Of a stretch of DNA of 64,000 bases, positions 46,321 through 58,300 are shown piece after piece (positions within the stretch are counted from its first letter, which is position 1; every line of letters starts with the position of its first letter). The translations under genes and the position numbers were made by a program. This DNA is from Gnetum montanum. Taxonomy: Eukaryota > Streptophyta > Gnetopsida > Gnetales > Gnetaceae. The stretch is taken from positions 369,922-433,921 of the forward strand of contig MNCI01009417.1 in NCBI GenBank assembly GCA_015680685.1. The letters are read 5' to 3'. The notes under the pieces are model-generated. The model saw only the letters and a program-made list of their open reading frames with translations, made no database searches and had not been told where the DNA came from.

Positions 46321-49300
46321 TCATTCCCAAATGTAGAATGGTCTCAAGTATAAGTGGTTCGTCGGGTGTGCAATTTCATTCCCTTCCATGTCAGCTAGTT
46401 TAAATGCTCCATTGTTGTACACTTTGGTGACCAAGTAGGGCCCTTCCCAGTTGGCTGAGAATTTGTCCGGGTGTTCCTGAACGGCTTTGAGTACAAGGTC
46501 GTCTTCCTTGATTAGGAGCTTATGAGTATCGTGCCAATGGCGCTATCGTTGTTGCTTTTGGTACCATTTGATCTGATCGAGTGCACGTGTGCATTCCAAC
46601 TCCATCGAGTCCAAGTTGACAATGTGCAAGTCATTGTTTTGACCTTCATCGAGGAGTCCGGAGAGTGTGATCCTTAAAGATGGTACCTACAACTCCAAAG
46701 GTAAAACAACTTCTGAACCATAGACAAGAATATATGGCATTTTACCTGTGGAAGTCCGATGCTTAGTGCGATGAGCCCATAGTGCATATACTAACTGTTC
46801 ATGCCATCTTTTCTTGCTCTGAGTAAGCATCTTTTTGAGCACTGTGATGATGATCTGATTTGTAGCTTTGACTTGTCCATTGCTCTGAGGGTAGTAAGGG
46901 GATGAAAATGAATGTTTGATCCCTAGGCTTTCACTGAAAGTTCTAGTTTCGGCACTGCTGAACTATGGCCCGTTATCAGTGATGATGGTCATTGGAATGC
47001 CAAAATGGGTCACGATGTTTTCTAGAATGAAGTTGAATATATGTTTGGATGTGGTCTTTCTAAGGGAAATGGCTTCTACCCATTTCATGAAATACTCTGT
47101 CACGGTTATGATAAAGCTATGTCCTACAGAAGATGGGGGGGTTATCAGTCCGATGATGTCCAACCCCCACTTCTGGAAAGACCAGGTGATTTGCACTGTA
47201 TGCAGCTCATTTGGTGGAACATGTATCAAATTGCTGTGTTTTTGACAAATACTGCATGTTTTGACCTTAGCGAAATAATCGTACTCCATGTGTGGCCAAT
47301 AATAGCCCAAACATCTTATTTTTGTTGCCATTGCTTTGGGCACTATGTGCCCTCCGTATAGTCTGTCATGTACTTGTTCGACGATGGTTTGGCCATCAGT
47401 GCTACTAACGCATGTTAACAAGATGTCTTTGTAGGACTGACGACACAACGTGTCACCTACCAATGCATACTGTCGAGAACATTTTCGTACTGCGTCCTTT
47501 TGTGCAATCGTCAGATGTCAAGGAGGTTCATCGTGTAAAAGGTACTCCTTTATGTCATTGTACCATTCTACGGCCTGCATTGTATTAACGGATGCAATCG
47601 ATAATTCATTAGGAGTATCAGTTATGGGTTTAGTACAACTGATTATAGAACTGGGCAACATGTGGAACATGTTTGGTGATATGTTTAGAGCTAACGTTGC
47701 AAGTGCATCTGCAATGGTGTTATCATTTCTAGAAACATGTTGCACATCTATACTTTTGAATCAGTTTAGTAAGTGCTTAATCAAATCATAGTATGGTTGC
47801 AAGTGTTGTGCTTTGCACGCATAAACATCTGTGACTTGATTTAGAACTAATTATGAGTCACCTCTGACTACCAGTCGTGTGATGTCTGAAGCTAGTGCTG
47901 CCATGAGACCTCTAAGGAGACCTTTGTAGTCTGTTATGTTGTTGGTACAGTGAAATTTGAAACGATAAGCAAAGGGTTGGATCTCCCTGGAGGGATAGGT
48001 GATGATAGTGGCAGCACTTCCCCCTCGAGAGGTGGATGCCCCATCAAAGTTTAAAATGACATCGTAGTCGTCGGGTACTATGTCTATTGCACTCACATGT
48101 TCATCAGGGAACTCTGGCTCTATCGTTGCCTGATCATGCGTTGGTGGTGCGGTCATTTAATTTTCTATGGCTTGACCCTTAACTAATGATTGCGCTATGT
48201 AGTGTAGGTCAAACTCAGCTATCATGGCTTTCCAACGAGCTATTCTACTTGACTCATAAATGTTTCCTATGATGGCTCTGAGTACATTATCCTTGCAGAT
48301 TATATTGACTTGGTTACGGAAGAGGTAATGTCACCATTTATTTAAGGAAAAGACAAGAGCTAAGCATGACCTTTCCACCTTGTTGTACCTCTTCTCATGG
48401 GCTACTAATGCATGGCTCAAGTAATAAATAGGGACTTCAGTTCTGTCATCTCGTTTCTGGCAAAGCATAGATGCAATTGATTAGTCTAAAGTGGCAAGGT
48501 AGATGTAAAACGGTTTATTGTTCTGTGGAGGATAAACTATTGGTAGTTGAGCTAGTGCTATCTTAATGTTATCGAAGGCTTCTTGGCACTATTGAGTCCA
48601 TTCAAGATGGACATTCTTATGCAATAGATGCTGTATAGGACTTAACTTGTCTGTCAGTTTCTTTATGAATCGTCTAATGAATTGTAGTCTACCTTGTAGA
48701 CCGTGAAGTTCGGTAAGGTTTTTAGATGGTTTTAGGTTTGTTATGGATTTAACCTTATTGGGGTCTACTTGTATTCCTGCTTCTGAGGCTATGAATCCAA
48801 GCATTTTACCTGTTTTGACTCTAAAGACAGATTTCTTTGGGTTAAGTCTCAACTCATATTTTAAACAACATTTTAGTACCACGTCAAGATCTTGTACGTG
48901 TTGTTCTGATGTCTTTGATTTAACCATGATATCATCCACATAGTTATTGAGCAAGTTGAAGATATAATCACTAAAGATAAATGTCATCACTCTTTGGTAT
49001 GTAGCACCGGCATTCTTGAGACCGAATGGCATCATTGTGTAGAAAAAAGTACCCCATGGTGTCATGAAGGTCGTCCTAAGTTGATGTTCAGGGTTAATCC
49101 GAATCTGGTTATATCCTGAAAAGCTGTCCATAAAAGATAATAAGTCATGCCCAGTGGTCGAGTCAACCAATTGATTAATGCTAGGTAAGGGGAAATCATC
49201 TTTTATGGTTGCAACGTTGAGGTCTTGGAAGTTAATGCATAGGTGAATGCTTTCGTTCTTCTTTGGGACAATGACCATGTTGGATACCCAGTCAACATAG

Positions 49301-49814
49301 TCAACATCCCGAATGAAACCAACTTGATAAAGCTTAGTGATTTCATTGTAAACAATGAGTGCTACTTCAGGTTTGACCTTGCGTGCTTTCTGTTTTACTG
49401 GTCTTAGCTTGGGATCGAGTATAATGTTGTGTTGGACAATGCGAGGATCTAGTCTAGGCATGTCATTGTAAGACCAAGCAAATGCTTTCATGTTGTCTCA
49501 AAGCACATGTTCTATGTCCTTGGCAAGTTGAGGTTGTAATAGTGAGCTCAATTTTAATGCCTTGACTTCACCATTAGGCATAGTTATGGGGGTTTCACTT
49601 AAAGGGTCTTCAGTGATGCTATTAGCTTCTATATCCAGAGGCTTTGTCATACCTTCATAGTTGTCTAATGTTTGTTGCGTCGAGGTTACAAATGCGTCGT
49701 TTGTTGATGGACCGAAGTTGATAGAATTTATGTTGATTTCTCTTGTGATCTTCTCGCAAGGTCCATAAATGGTGAATGATGTGAATAGATGCTTGCAATG
49801 CATCACGCTTGCTT
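46321..49814 (-). pseudogene. Copy 3 pol: RT, degenerate RNase H, aRNase H, integrase; one frame with nonsense stops
   Basis: One reading frame runs from the acceptor-like ATTGGTAG (49815-49822) to TGA at 46321-46323 (about 1,165 codons) with around ten in-frame stops and no frameshift. RT (49490-48600) has 'FAWSYNDM', 'INFQDLN', 'FMDSFSGYNQIRI', 'MPFGLKNAGATYQR' and YVDD at 48931-48942. RNase H 1 lacks catalytic acids ('IYLATLD', 'IICKDN'). aRNase H has NFDGAS, TDYKGLL (Glu to Asp), RGDS and TIADALA. Integrase has 'GGHIVP', 'C.ICQKH', 'GLDIIGLI', TDNGP, then 'PQSNGQVKATN', where the catalytic Glu is Lys, and a GPY module ('NWEGPYLV'). It would reverse transcribe and integrate the element but is dead. 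Overall organisation is the same as copy 2. Confidence 0.88.
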
Positions 49815-49924
49815 CTACCAATTAACAGAGAGCATAGTGAACTAGGAGGGTTGGTTATTTTTGGATGTAAGTAATTTATGTGTTTATACATCTAAACTGG
49901 ACTAAGGTGTGCAATGGAAATTTA

Positions 49925-49998
49925 TTGTTGTACACGGACACATGGTAGTTTAAGGCCTTACCGGGCCGGTTGCAGCAGTTTAAGGCCTTACTGGGCCA
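49925..49998 (+). repeat. Copy 3: about 30-bp minisatellite before RT
   Basis: Two units of AGTTTAAGGCCTTAC-GGGCC, 34 bp apart. It corresponds to 63598-63660 in copy 4 (reverse orientation, as expected for the opposite-strand element). Confidence 0.75.
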
Positions 49999-50334
49999 GT
50001 GACTATTCATTCATGATGTCTGGTTGATTGTACGATTTGTAATCGTTATTGAGTGTGAGATTGCCAGATGAGGAGATTACGCTGAGATGTTTAATTTGGA
50101 CAACAAGAATTACTATGTGAGGGAAGATCTTACGAGGGTGACATTTGGCCCAAGACATAGTTATTCATTCTTATTGTGTTCATAGGTATTTGCATTGTGA
50201 TTAATCATTATGTTTACTACATTCAATTTACCACTTGTACTTTACTCTGATTTACGGCTTATATTCTACCCAAAAGGAGATACCCAAGATGCCGATTTCC
50301 TAGAGGGTGAGGTGGTGTGTGCCACGTAAGAATG

Positions 50335-50343
50335 TATAAAATG
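50335..50343 (+). promoter_or_regulatory. Copy 3: TATA box of the antisense gene
   Basis: TATAAAATG, preceded by CCACGTAAG, lies about 690 bp before the exon 1 ATG. Copy 4 has TATAAAATA in the equivalent place on the other strand (63338-63346). The leader between TATA and ATG would be minisatellite-rich. Confidence 0.5.
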
Positions 50344-50744
50344 GAAAGTGGTGAGATGTAGGATAGCCAACGAGAACATGAACTTTGATCAAGTCCCAGC
50401 GTAAACCCCCCAAAGCTTGAGCATGAATCCAGTTTCGTAGCGTCAGCGTGAAGGCAAAGATTTGGCTGTAGGGGGAGGTAGGCAAGGGTTGGGTGCATTG
50501 GAGGTAGCTTCGGGGCATGGCGAGTCAGATGAGAGCATCCAGCGTGCGGCTTCAAACCCCAGCATGAGCCTACCTCAATATATTCTTTCTTTATGACAGC
50601 CATTACTGAGACAGTTCCTCTGGTTTTCGATGTGCCCTTGCTTGGTTTTTTTGTTATTTCTTGTTCTATTAATTGCATTTTGTGGTCCTCATTCTAGTTT
50701 ATTCATTTAGGATTTGTTAGATTTCTGATTTCCACGAAGTTCAG

Positions 50745-51010
50745 GATTCAGCGTGAACTCAGCATACAGGGTTCAGGCCCCAACGTGCAAGGTTCAACGT
50801 GAACGCAGCGTGCAGGGACGAAACCCCAGTGTGCAGGGTTCGATGTGAATGTAGCGTGCAGGGATGAAACCCCAATGTGCAGGGTTCGGCGTGAACGCAG
50901 TGTGTAGGGAAAAAACCCCAACGTGTAGGGTTCAGTGTGAACGAAACGTGCAGGGACGAAACCCCAGCGTGTAGGGTTTAGTGTGAATGCAAAGTTCTAG
51001 GGTTCAAAGT
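50745..51010 (+). repeat. Copy 3: about 48-bp minisatellite in the antisense gene leader
   Basis: Five or six units of the form GGTTCRRCGTGAACGCAGCGTGCAGGGACGAAACCCCAGTGTGC. Copy 4 has related GGGTTTAGTCCTGCACGCTG units in the same position on the other strand. The array ends ten bases before the exon 1 ATG. Confidence 0.85.
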
Positions 51011-51020
51011 CAACACAACG

Positions 51021-51777
51021 ATGAGCAAGGGCAAGCAAGTGGAAGGCCAGGGGAGGAAGGAGCCTAGGTTGACCTTCGCCGAAGAGAGTGAAGCGATGCT
51101 CCATTATCTGCCTAGACCCAGGATGCCCTCATGGTCAAGATCGACATGTAGGTAGGCTCTGATCCTTTGTCGAAATTTGTGTTTTCGCTTACTGTTCCTG
51201 TTGATTTTCCCATTGCGTAGCATAAATGTTTCCATAGCATAAGGTTTCTGTAGTGTGAAGGATGGGGTCAAAATACTCAGCACGTGGGGTTAGTGTGGTC
51301 ACGTTCTAGCGTGCAGCGTGCAGAATCTGCACGCTAAGTTTTCCAGCATGCAGGGTCTACACGCTGAGCGTGATGCTAAAAATTTTTCTAAGTGTTGGCC
51401 CCCAGTGTAGAACCTTATTTTTACGTGGCTTATTAACCCTAGTTCTTGAATACATGTAGGGATCCCAAACCTTTCCTCCTGGTGGTGGAGCTTATTGGAG
51501 TTTTGACGTGGTTTGGTCTGATTGATACTAACGAGCGAGTTCCTGATATGACCATTGATCGCAATGGGGTATGGTTCAGAGCAGGGGCCCGTGAATTCCT
51601 TGCCTTTATCTTACACAAATTCAACGTGGTAATATGGTCACATCTAAGTGATCAGTTAGCACGGAGCATGCTTGAGACCATGTTACCAGGATCTTCGAAT
51701 GGGGTAGTAGCTTTTATGGAGGACATTGATGAGGGACCACTCACGATTGAGGACGGTCCTTCTGGAGTGAAACACCA
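51021..51777 (+). pseudogene. Copy 3 antisense gene, exon 1 and the first part of exon 2
   Basis: Exon 1 is 51021-51151 (131 nt, ATG, Lys/Gln-rich start 'MSKGKQVEGQGRKEPRLTF') with donor GTAGGC. Intron 1 is 51152-51459 and ends CATGTAG. Exon 2 starts at 51460 in the correct phase: 'DPKPFLLVVELIGVL', 'VWFRAGAREFLAFIL', 'VVIWSHL', 'LTIEDGPSG'. It is open without a stop to 51777, where copy 4's LTR interrupts it just before the motif that continues as 'RPLSCVWDLL' in copy 4. The part present is the least damaged example of the gene's N-terminus. The NIF-like DxDG motif reads ELIG here, so phosphatase chemistry is not expected. Confidence 0.75.
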
Positions 51778-53267
51778 CAAAATTCTGAGCTTAGTACTCC
51801 TCCAGCAAGAATCAAGCTAAGATCATGATGCTCCCCACCATGAATAAAGCTTGACAGCATCATGAACAGCTTCGAACGAAGTCGAACGAAACAAGAAATG
51901 GTCCCGTGGGACCCACAGAAGACTACGGCAATATCTGGCATCAAACCTGGCAAATTTTGTCGAACGGAACAAGAAATGGTCCCCTAGGATCCACAAAAGA
52001 CTACGGCAATATCTGGCGTCAAACTTGGCAGATTTTGAACTCAAAAGTTTTTTTTACTGAGTATGTAGCGTGCACGCCCATCGTGCATCTCCAGCATGCA
52101 TGACTAGCATGTGACTTTAGAGATTACCCGAAATAGACACTTCAGAGTCAGATTTTCATAAGGCATCAACTCCCAGAGACAGGGAAATTGTTAAGCATCA
52201 TCATAGGCTCAAGAAAATCAAATTTCGGCCTTGAAATCATACACTTTGGAACTCACACATTGAGCATGCTTACCCTGCATGCCCAGCGTGTACGTACAAC
52301 GTGCACACCTAGTGTGCACGCCCAGTGTACACCAGTCGAAGCTTTCCAGAACCATGTCAGATCAAGTCCAATCTAGTTGAACATCCACAGGCAGCATTCT
52401 CGTGACATCTGAACTCAAACTTGAGCGCCGAATTCAATACTTCCTGTTGTAACAATAATTTGTAAAATGACTTCTTTTGTTTTAGTCAAGTCTGTACACT
52501 GAGTTCACACGCCTGGTGTGTACACGCTGGCGTGTAGCAGTACACGCTAGCGAGCAGCACGTTGTACATTTATAAAATTTCACTCGTTTGCACTCGGTCG
52601 ACGCTCCACATGTCATCCGATCTGAAATTCCAGCACCCCACAGCCAATAATCTTGTCTCAAATCTTAATGGAATGCCCACACCTGTATAAAAATCCCGAT
52701 TTTTGACCAGATCAGGGTTGAAAAATTGGAGGCATCTAAGCAAAAATTTGGGGCAACCCACACTTAGAACATCAAGAACATTGCATCCTTCACACTGGGC
52801 TTCTATCCTACATGCTAAGCATACAACCTTCATGCTGTGCTTGCAGCTGAATCCAACAAACAATCACCCCTCTCCATCCACTGGAGCTTTCCGTCCGCCT
52901 TGTGTCAGATCCACAACTGCGTTAGACCGATGCATTATAACTTCCATTATGCAATAATATTGCCACATTTCTTTTGCTAAGATTTGTTATAGTTTTTCGT
53001 TCATTCTTGTGTGCTTATTGTCTGCATTCCTATACATTTACGCTCGATTTTATATTTCTTACGCCGTTTGCATATAACCCAGCGTATTGCACATCAGCAT
53101 ACGTTTGGGGAAATCCTTGTCTGATTCACGTGCGGACCACCCAAGGTACTCTACCTTCATTAATTCCATCTTGCCCTCAAGTGAAGGTAGGGTCTTCTGT
53201 GCTTGTCCAGGGATCTCTTGGTTTCTGTTTTCATTTCAGCCGGAGACCGACGATTTCGGATAGTACA
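51778..53267 (+). repeat. 5' LTR of nested copy 4
   Basis: It begins TGAAACACCACAAAATTC and ends ..GGATAGTACA (1,490 bp), co-linear with copy 3's LTR in reverse orientation. A TATA box, TATAAAAA, is at 52686-52693. U3 contains repeated GCACGC-CAGCGTGTAC-type palindromic motifs (52030-52550). TGGAG (51773-51777) is the predicted target-site duplication. It splits exon 2 of copy 3's antisense gene. Confidence 0.8.
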
Positions 53268-53272
53268 GAAAA

Positions 53273-53296
53273 TGATGCTAGAAGGAGGGCTTGAAC
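53273..53296 (+). promoter_or_regulatory. Copy 4: candidate primer binding site
   Basis: TGATGCTAGAAGGAGGGCTTGAAC lies five bases after the LTR. It matches the complement of a plant tRNA-Leu 3' end (TGGTGTCAGAAGTGGGATTTGAAC) at about 17 of 24 positions, including TTGAAC. Its core also matches the left-edge element's site. Identification of the tRNA is tentative. Confidence 0.4.
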
Positions 53297-53409
53297 TTGT
53301 TTAAATCTACTCTGATCTACCACCTAGTTTTCTCAAATTCACATTGCATCAACATTAAATCCAATTTTGAACCTCTCAAATCAATACCCTGTTCTACAGC
53401 ATTCTCAAC

Positions 53410-53665
53410 GTCTACACATTGCACCGCTTACTTGCATGCTATACGTTGTAGACCCTGTCTACAGACTACACCGCTTACTTGCACGATGTACGCTGTAGAC
53501 CCTGTCTACATGCTGCACCAATTACTTGCACGCTGTACACTGTAGACCCGGTCTACACGCTGCCTAGCTTACCTGCACGCTGTACGCTGTAGGCCCTGTC
53601 TACATGCTGCCCAACTTCCTTGCAGGCTGTATGCTATAGACCCTATCTACACACTGCAACCACTC
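53410..53665 (+). repeat. Copy 4: about 55-60-bp minisatellite in the gag leader
   Basis: Four or five units containing TTACTTGCACGCTGTACGCTGTAGACCCTGTCTACATGCTGC. Each unit is itself rich in CTGTAGAC and GTCTACA inverted motifs. It is followed by more ACGCTR motifs up to about 53820, then the gag ATG. Confidence 0.85.
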
Positions 53666-53858
53666 GCAACACGCTGACCACTCTGGCTTTACGCTAACAG
53701 TTGCAGTCTGCACGCTGTGACCTCAGTTTACATGTTGTGACTAGTTTCTGTACGCTAGTCGTTGAAGCTTATACGCTAAGACCCAGTCCATACGCTATGT
53801 AAACAAGCTGCACGCTAGCCAACTTAGGTGTACACTGATAAGCACACCTAGTTCACAC

Positions 53859-56800
53859 TTGGCCAAATCCTCCCTTGTACTCCCTGACATTGTCTCCCCT
53901 CCACCCTATTACATTCACAAGCTGTTCATCATGAATACTGCAAATATCAACGTTTCTACCAAGCCCACACTGGATATCATCGGCCTCGCGACAATGCCGA
54001 TACCTGTCATACAACCCATAGGGGCCCACGGTGAGGTCAACCCCCAGGCAGGACCTCACCAGTCTCTCAGACTGCAAGGGAAAAATTCGTCATTTAACGT
54101 GATAACACAAGAACAATATAATTTTATATGCATAAAAATCAAAGCCGGCCTAGAAGTGGATCAAACTGAAATTGAAGCTAAGAGATAATATGAACTGTTT
54201 CATAGGGGAGGACATGAGTTCATCCCCTCCCCATATGACATCATCCCCCTTCGAGAGCACTACTCTGAGCTCATCTCACAGCTCCTCCTAGCAAGGAATC
54301 AGTCTCTAGACTAGTCCATGGAAAATCCTCAATTGGAAGAGGAGGACGACTTCGCGGCCCAGTCTGAACACGAGGACTCATACCATACCCTCAGCCCACA
54401 AACTTACACAAACCCATTGTTTGACCCATTCACAGGGGAAACTACGTCTCTCCAGCCATTTAAAATCACCTAAACACATGTACCCCAACAGGAACCATCC
54501 ATACTTATTCCCACGTCCCCAGTGACCAATACCCAACTCAATATACCCCTTGCAACCATTCCTCCCGCTGCCACGTTACCCCGTGTTTTACAAATACAAC
54601 CCCAACAACACCCCCCTCAAAATAATGTAGGGGTGACCTTCCCACTCCGAGTGATCAGGATGCCATATGTGATACCAGCTTCTACATCCGTGCATTATAT
54701 ACCACGGATCCAAATCCAAAGAGCACCCTTCACTACTTCAACTCAACAAGTTCAAGGTGTTCCTACACAAAACATGACTGAGCAGTGGGCTGCGACTGGT
54801 ATACAACAGCATCAACCTCCTCACTACAACATGCTGCCTCTAGTAATTCCACCCGCTAACATACCTCAAGTACAACAACAACGACAACAGCAACCCTTTG
54901 CCTACAACGCGCTGCCCTTAGTGACACCTACCATGAATATTCCACAAGCACAACCTCCAACCACCCAACTTTCCTCCTTCCAGTCCACCATACAACAATC
55001 TAACTTGTATACCACACCACATAATCGATCTGTTATCTCGCTTAGTGCCCAAGACTGGGCTGAAACCAAAAAACTGATGCAAGAGCTAACTGATGAGGTC
55101 AAACGCCTCAAAACGGCCATCGACGAAGAGCTTAAGATAGTAGATTTCTATCAGGATGACCCTATCAGCTCTTCAATTCCACCTCTAACCTTACCTAAAG
55201 GTGTTTCCTTTCCCACGTTAACTAAATACAATGGGGAAACAAACCCCAACACCCATCTCGTAACATTTAGGCTAGAGTGTGTGTTGCTTCAGGCATGGCC
55301 ACATGCCATCTTGCGAGTGTTCCCCATGTCCCTCACAAGGAGAGCACTTGACTGGTATCAGGCTTTGCCCTGAAACTCCATATCTTCTTTGGAAGATTTA
55401 TTACATCAGTTTGTTACTAGGTTCAAGTATAACTTGAAGCCTGAAGCCACACTTGATAGCCTCATACAGGTTAAACAAGCACCACTTGAACCTGTTGAAA
55501 AATTTATTCAACGGTGGAGTGCTACCCTCAATGATCTCCATGAACCAATCCCAGAGACTTATCTCCTCACTATTCTAAAAGGGGCCGTTAATTATTTTTT
55601 GAAGTCCAAATTATATTATCTTAACGCATGCACTCTTAGCCAAGCCTTTGTACAAATAAAGAACATAGAAGAGGCAGCTCAAAATAGCCATGACCCCACC
55701 TATTCAGCCTTTAAAAGCCAACATAATAAGAAAGACAAAGAAAAGGCTAAAGCAACTATAGTGGTAGTAGTGGAAACCCAGCAAACAAGCATGGGACAAC
55801 AAGACAAATTGCCTACTGCCCCTACTAACTATGCTAGACCCACTCCCGCTACCACACCTAAACCTTCCACATCACAAACTACTACAATAGGTCATCCCTG
55901 AAACTTTGAGAGAAAAGATCCTTCTCAATACACACCACTTCCTGCGAAGCCTTCTCAAATATTTAACCAACTTTTGAAAGATGGAATGATAAAACACAAG
56001 CAGATGTCTCCTGTAGCTATTCAGAGACACGATCGATTCTGTGAATTGGTTAAGACTCCAAGCTTGGCCACACCTAACGAACCACCTATCCCAAAAGGCT
56101 TTAGGCTCGATAGGTTTTGCGAGTACCATCAACGTAATGGGCATGGTACCGATTTTTGTTTCACCCTGAAACAAGACATTCAACGAATGATAGATAGGGG
56201 TGAAATAACTTTCGATGAGTCCAACCCACTCCAACCACAAAACCAATCCATGGGTGTATATAAGGACCCACTAAATACTAAGGAAGCACCATACGTAATT
56301 AACACTATCTATTTGGATAATGAACCAAAAGCACCTAGGATTAACACCATCTATTCAGACTACAAACAACAAATAACTAAGAGACCATTTGTAGTCCACA
56401 TTTCTCCCACTGTACAAACACATGCACCTCAACCATCATACTCGCCATGTACCCCGCTTACCCCTGAAAGATCCTATGTCATCCGGATACCCCTTGCAGT
56501 GGCAGCTCCTACCATACCACCAAAACCATACATGGTACGTGTACCTCCCGCCGCTACTACCACAAACACACAATCACCTACCCGATCCAATACCTATGTA
56601 GTCCAGGTGATACCTGCGGTTGCAACCACGGAACTACAACCTCCAACTAGACCAACTCCATACGTTGTCAGGATACCCGAGCATTCTGATAACCACCAAT
56701 CTTCCATTCCGCAAACATAAAATAGACCGACCCCGTATGTTATTAGGATGCCTAGGCATCCTGACACTCAACCACCTCCAACCATCCGACCGCAACCCCA

Positions 56801-58187
56801 TCCTACTCCATATGTCATACGGGTTCCAAAGAAACCTGAGGTCCAAAAACCAACTATTCCCCCGTGCCACACATGACAACACCTGGTAGACAGGCTCACA
56901 CGGGAACGCTTGGAGAAAGAACATCAATGCCTAGCCTTAGGACCCCCCAAGCCTACTCCATTAAGTGCAATACCCATGGCATCACCTACTAATGAGCCGA
57001 ATGCTAAGGGAGAATCATTGGAAATACGTGATGCATCCAAATCAATAGTTACGGAAGAAAACGTCAAACTAGCCCCACATGAGATAAAACTGTTAGGTCC
57101 GATGGATCAAGTGACCACTAACAAGTATTCACCTAACGGTAAAAATCTAGCAACAGCCCTAACACAGGTTACACAGGCACTTAAGCAGAAAAACACTTCA
57201 TTAAGCCTATATGACCTGGTGTTAACTTCTCAAACTCACCGCGAAGCCCTAGTATGCATGTTGACATCCGTCCCAGTAAGTGAAGACTTACCTCCAAATG
57301 AACCTTGAATTCATGCGGTAATGTATTCACCTCAAGGATCGACTTCAAAATCACTAGGTTTCCACAATGACAACATCAAAATGGATGAGAAAACAGGAGA
57401 AGTGACAACCGCCCCAATGTACATAACGATACAAGTAAATCAATTCAAAATACATAGAGTGCATGTAGATGACGGAGCCGCTACAAACATAATACCCTAT
57501 CCCATCATCGAACAATTAGGGCTTACGGAACTAATTAGACCAACCACCACCACATGTCTAGAATCATTTAGTGGATCACACGTAGTAGTAAAAGGCACCA
57601 TAACTTTGAACTTTATATCAGGAGATCAGTTTCCCACATCCGCTGACTTTGTGGTCATCGACGAAATGCTCGGGTTCAATTTAATATTGGGAAGACCTTG
57701 GCTAGTCCAACTGAAAGTAGTCTCTTCCCCCATACACCAAGAGATTCACCTGCCTTACAAAGGTGGTGAAATCATTATACACGGGGAGGCTGCTACACCT
57801 ACCATCTCGTCACACACAGACATAGACCAAGGCTCGGAGGTTAAGTTTGAAGAGCCTAAATAGGACAATACAAATGAACAACAAAGTTGCACACAACTAG
57901 TAAGCAATGATCCATTAAACATAAAGAAAAATTTACCCAACACAGAGATACTCGGGCCTGAAACTGCACATACACCGCCTAATCTATAAACTACAATGAA
58001 CGTAGAAACTATTGTACGCGCAGAAACACTAGAGGATGCTAACAAAGAACTGGTTCCATCAGACGTCCCTTCGGCCAAATTACTATTCAATGTGATCAGC
58101 GAAGGGGACACTGAGTACAGAATCATACCCATTAACGCCACTCCTAATGTTAAGATGACAAAAATCAAAAAATTACTGAACCAATAA
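53859..58187 (+). pseudogene. Copy 4 gag-protease, one frame interrupted only by stop codons
   Basis: From ATG 53859 one frame runs 4.3 kb with roughly ten internal stops and no frameshift. The N-terminus contains 'YNFICIKIKAG'. A Pro/Gln-rich spacer (54520-55000) is followed by the capsid core (55230-55680: 'RALDWYQALP', 'LLHQFVTRFKYN', 'ESAxxFIQRW'-like 'PVEKFIQRWSATL'). A zinc-knuckle-like CEYHQRNGHGTDFC lies at about 56120. Next is a repeat region with six or more P-YV-R-P motifs (56470-56830). Retropepsin is at 57400-57720, with 'VHVDDGAATNIIP' and 'FNLILGRPWLVQL'. A conserved tail runs to 58187. Gag forms the particle and the protease matures it. Pol is not continuous with it: the antisense gene follows. 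Damage is nonsense only, and the ancestral frame is easily followed. Confidence 0.85.
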
Positions 58188-58300
58188 ACTACATTCACAG
58201 TCCGAAATGACATTAAACTACATTCATCATCCAAAATGACACTAAACTATCACATGTCCGCAATGACATGAAACTAGCCACGGTCAGAAATGGCCGGCCT
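58188..58300 (-). repeat. Copy 4: about 30-bp minisatellite after protease
   Basis: Four units (GTCCGAAATGACATTAAACTACATT-type) that on the minus strand read AGTTTAATGTCATTTCGGAC. They match the family found after integrase and before RT, in the same orientation relative to the element. Confidence 0.8.

Noticed and set aside
50745-51010. CRISPR-like array
   Set aside because: Units are contiguous and similar throughout with no unique spacers; it is a minisatellite in a plant retroelement.
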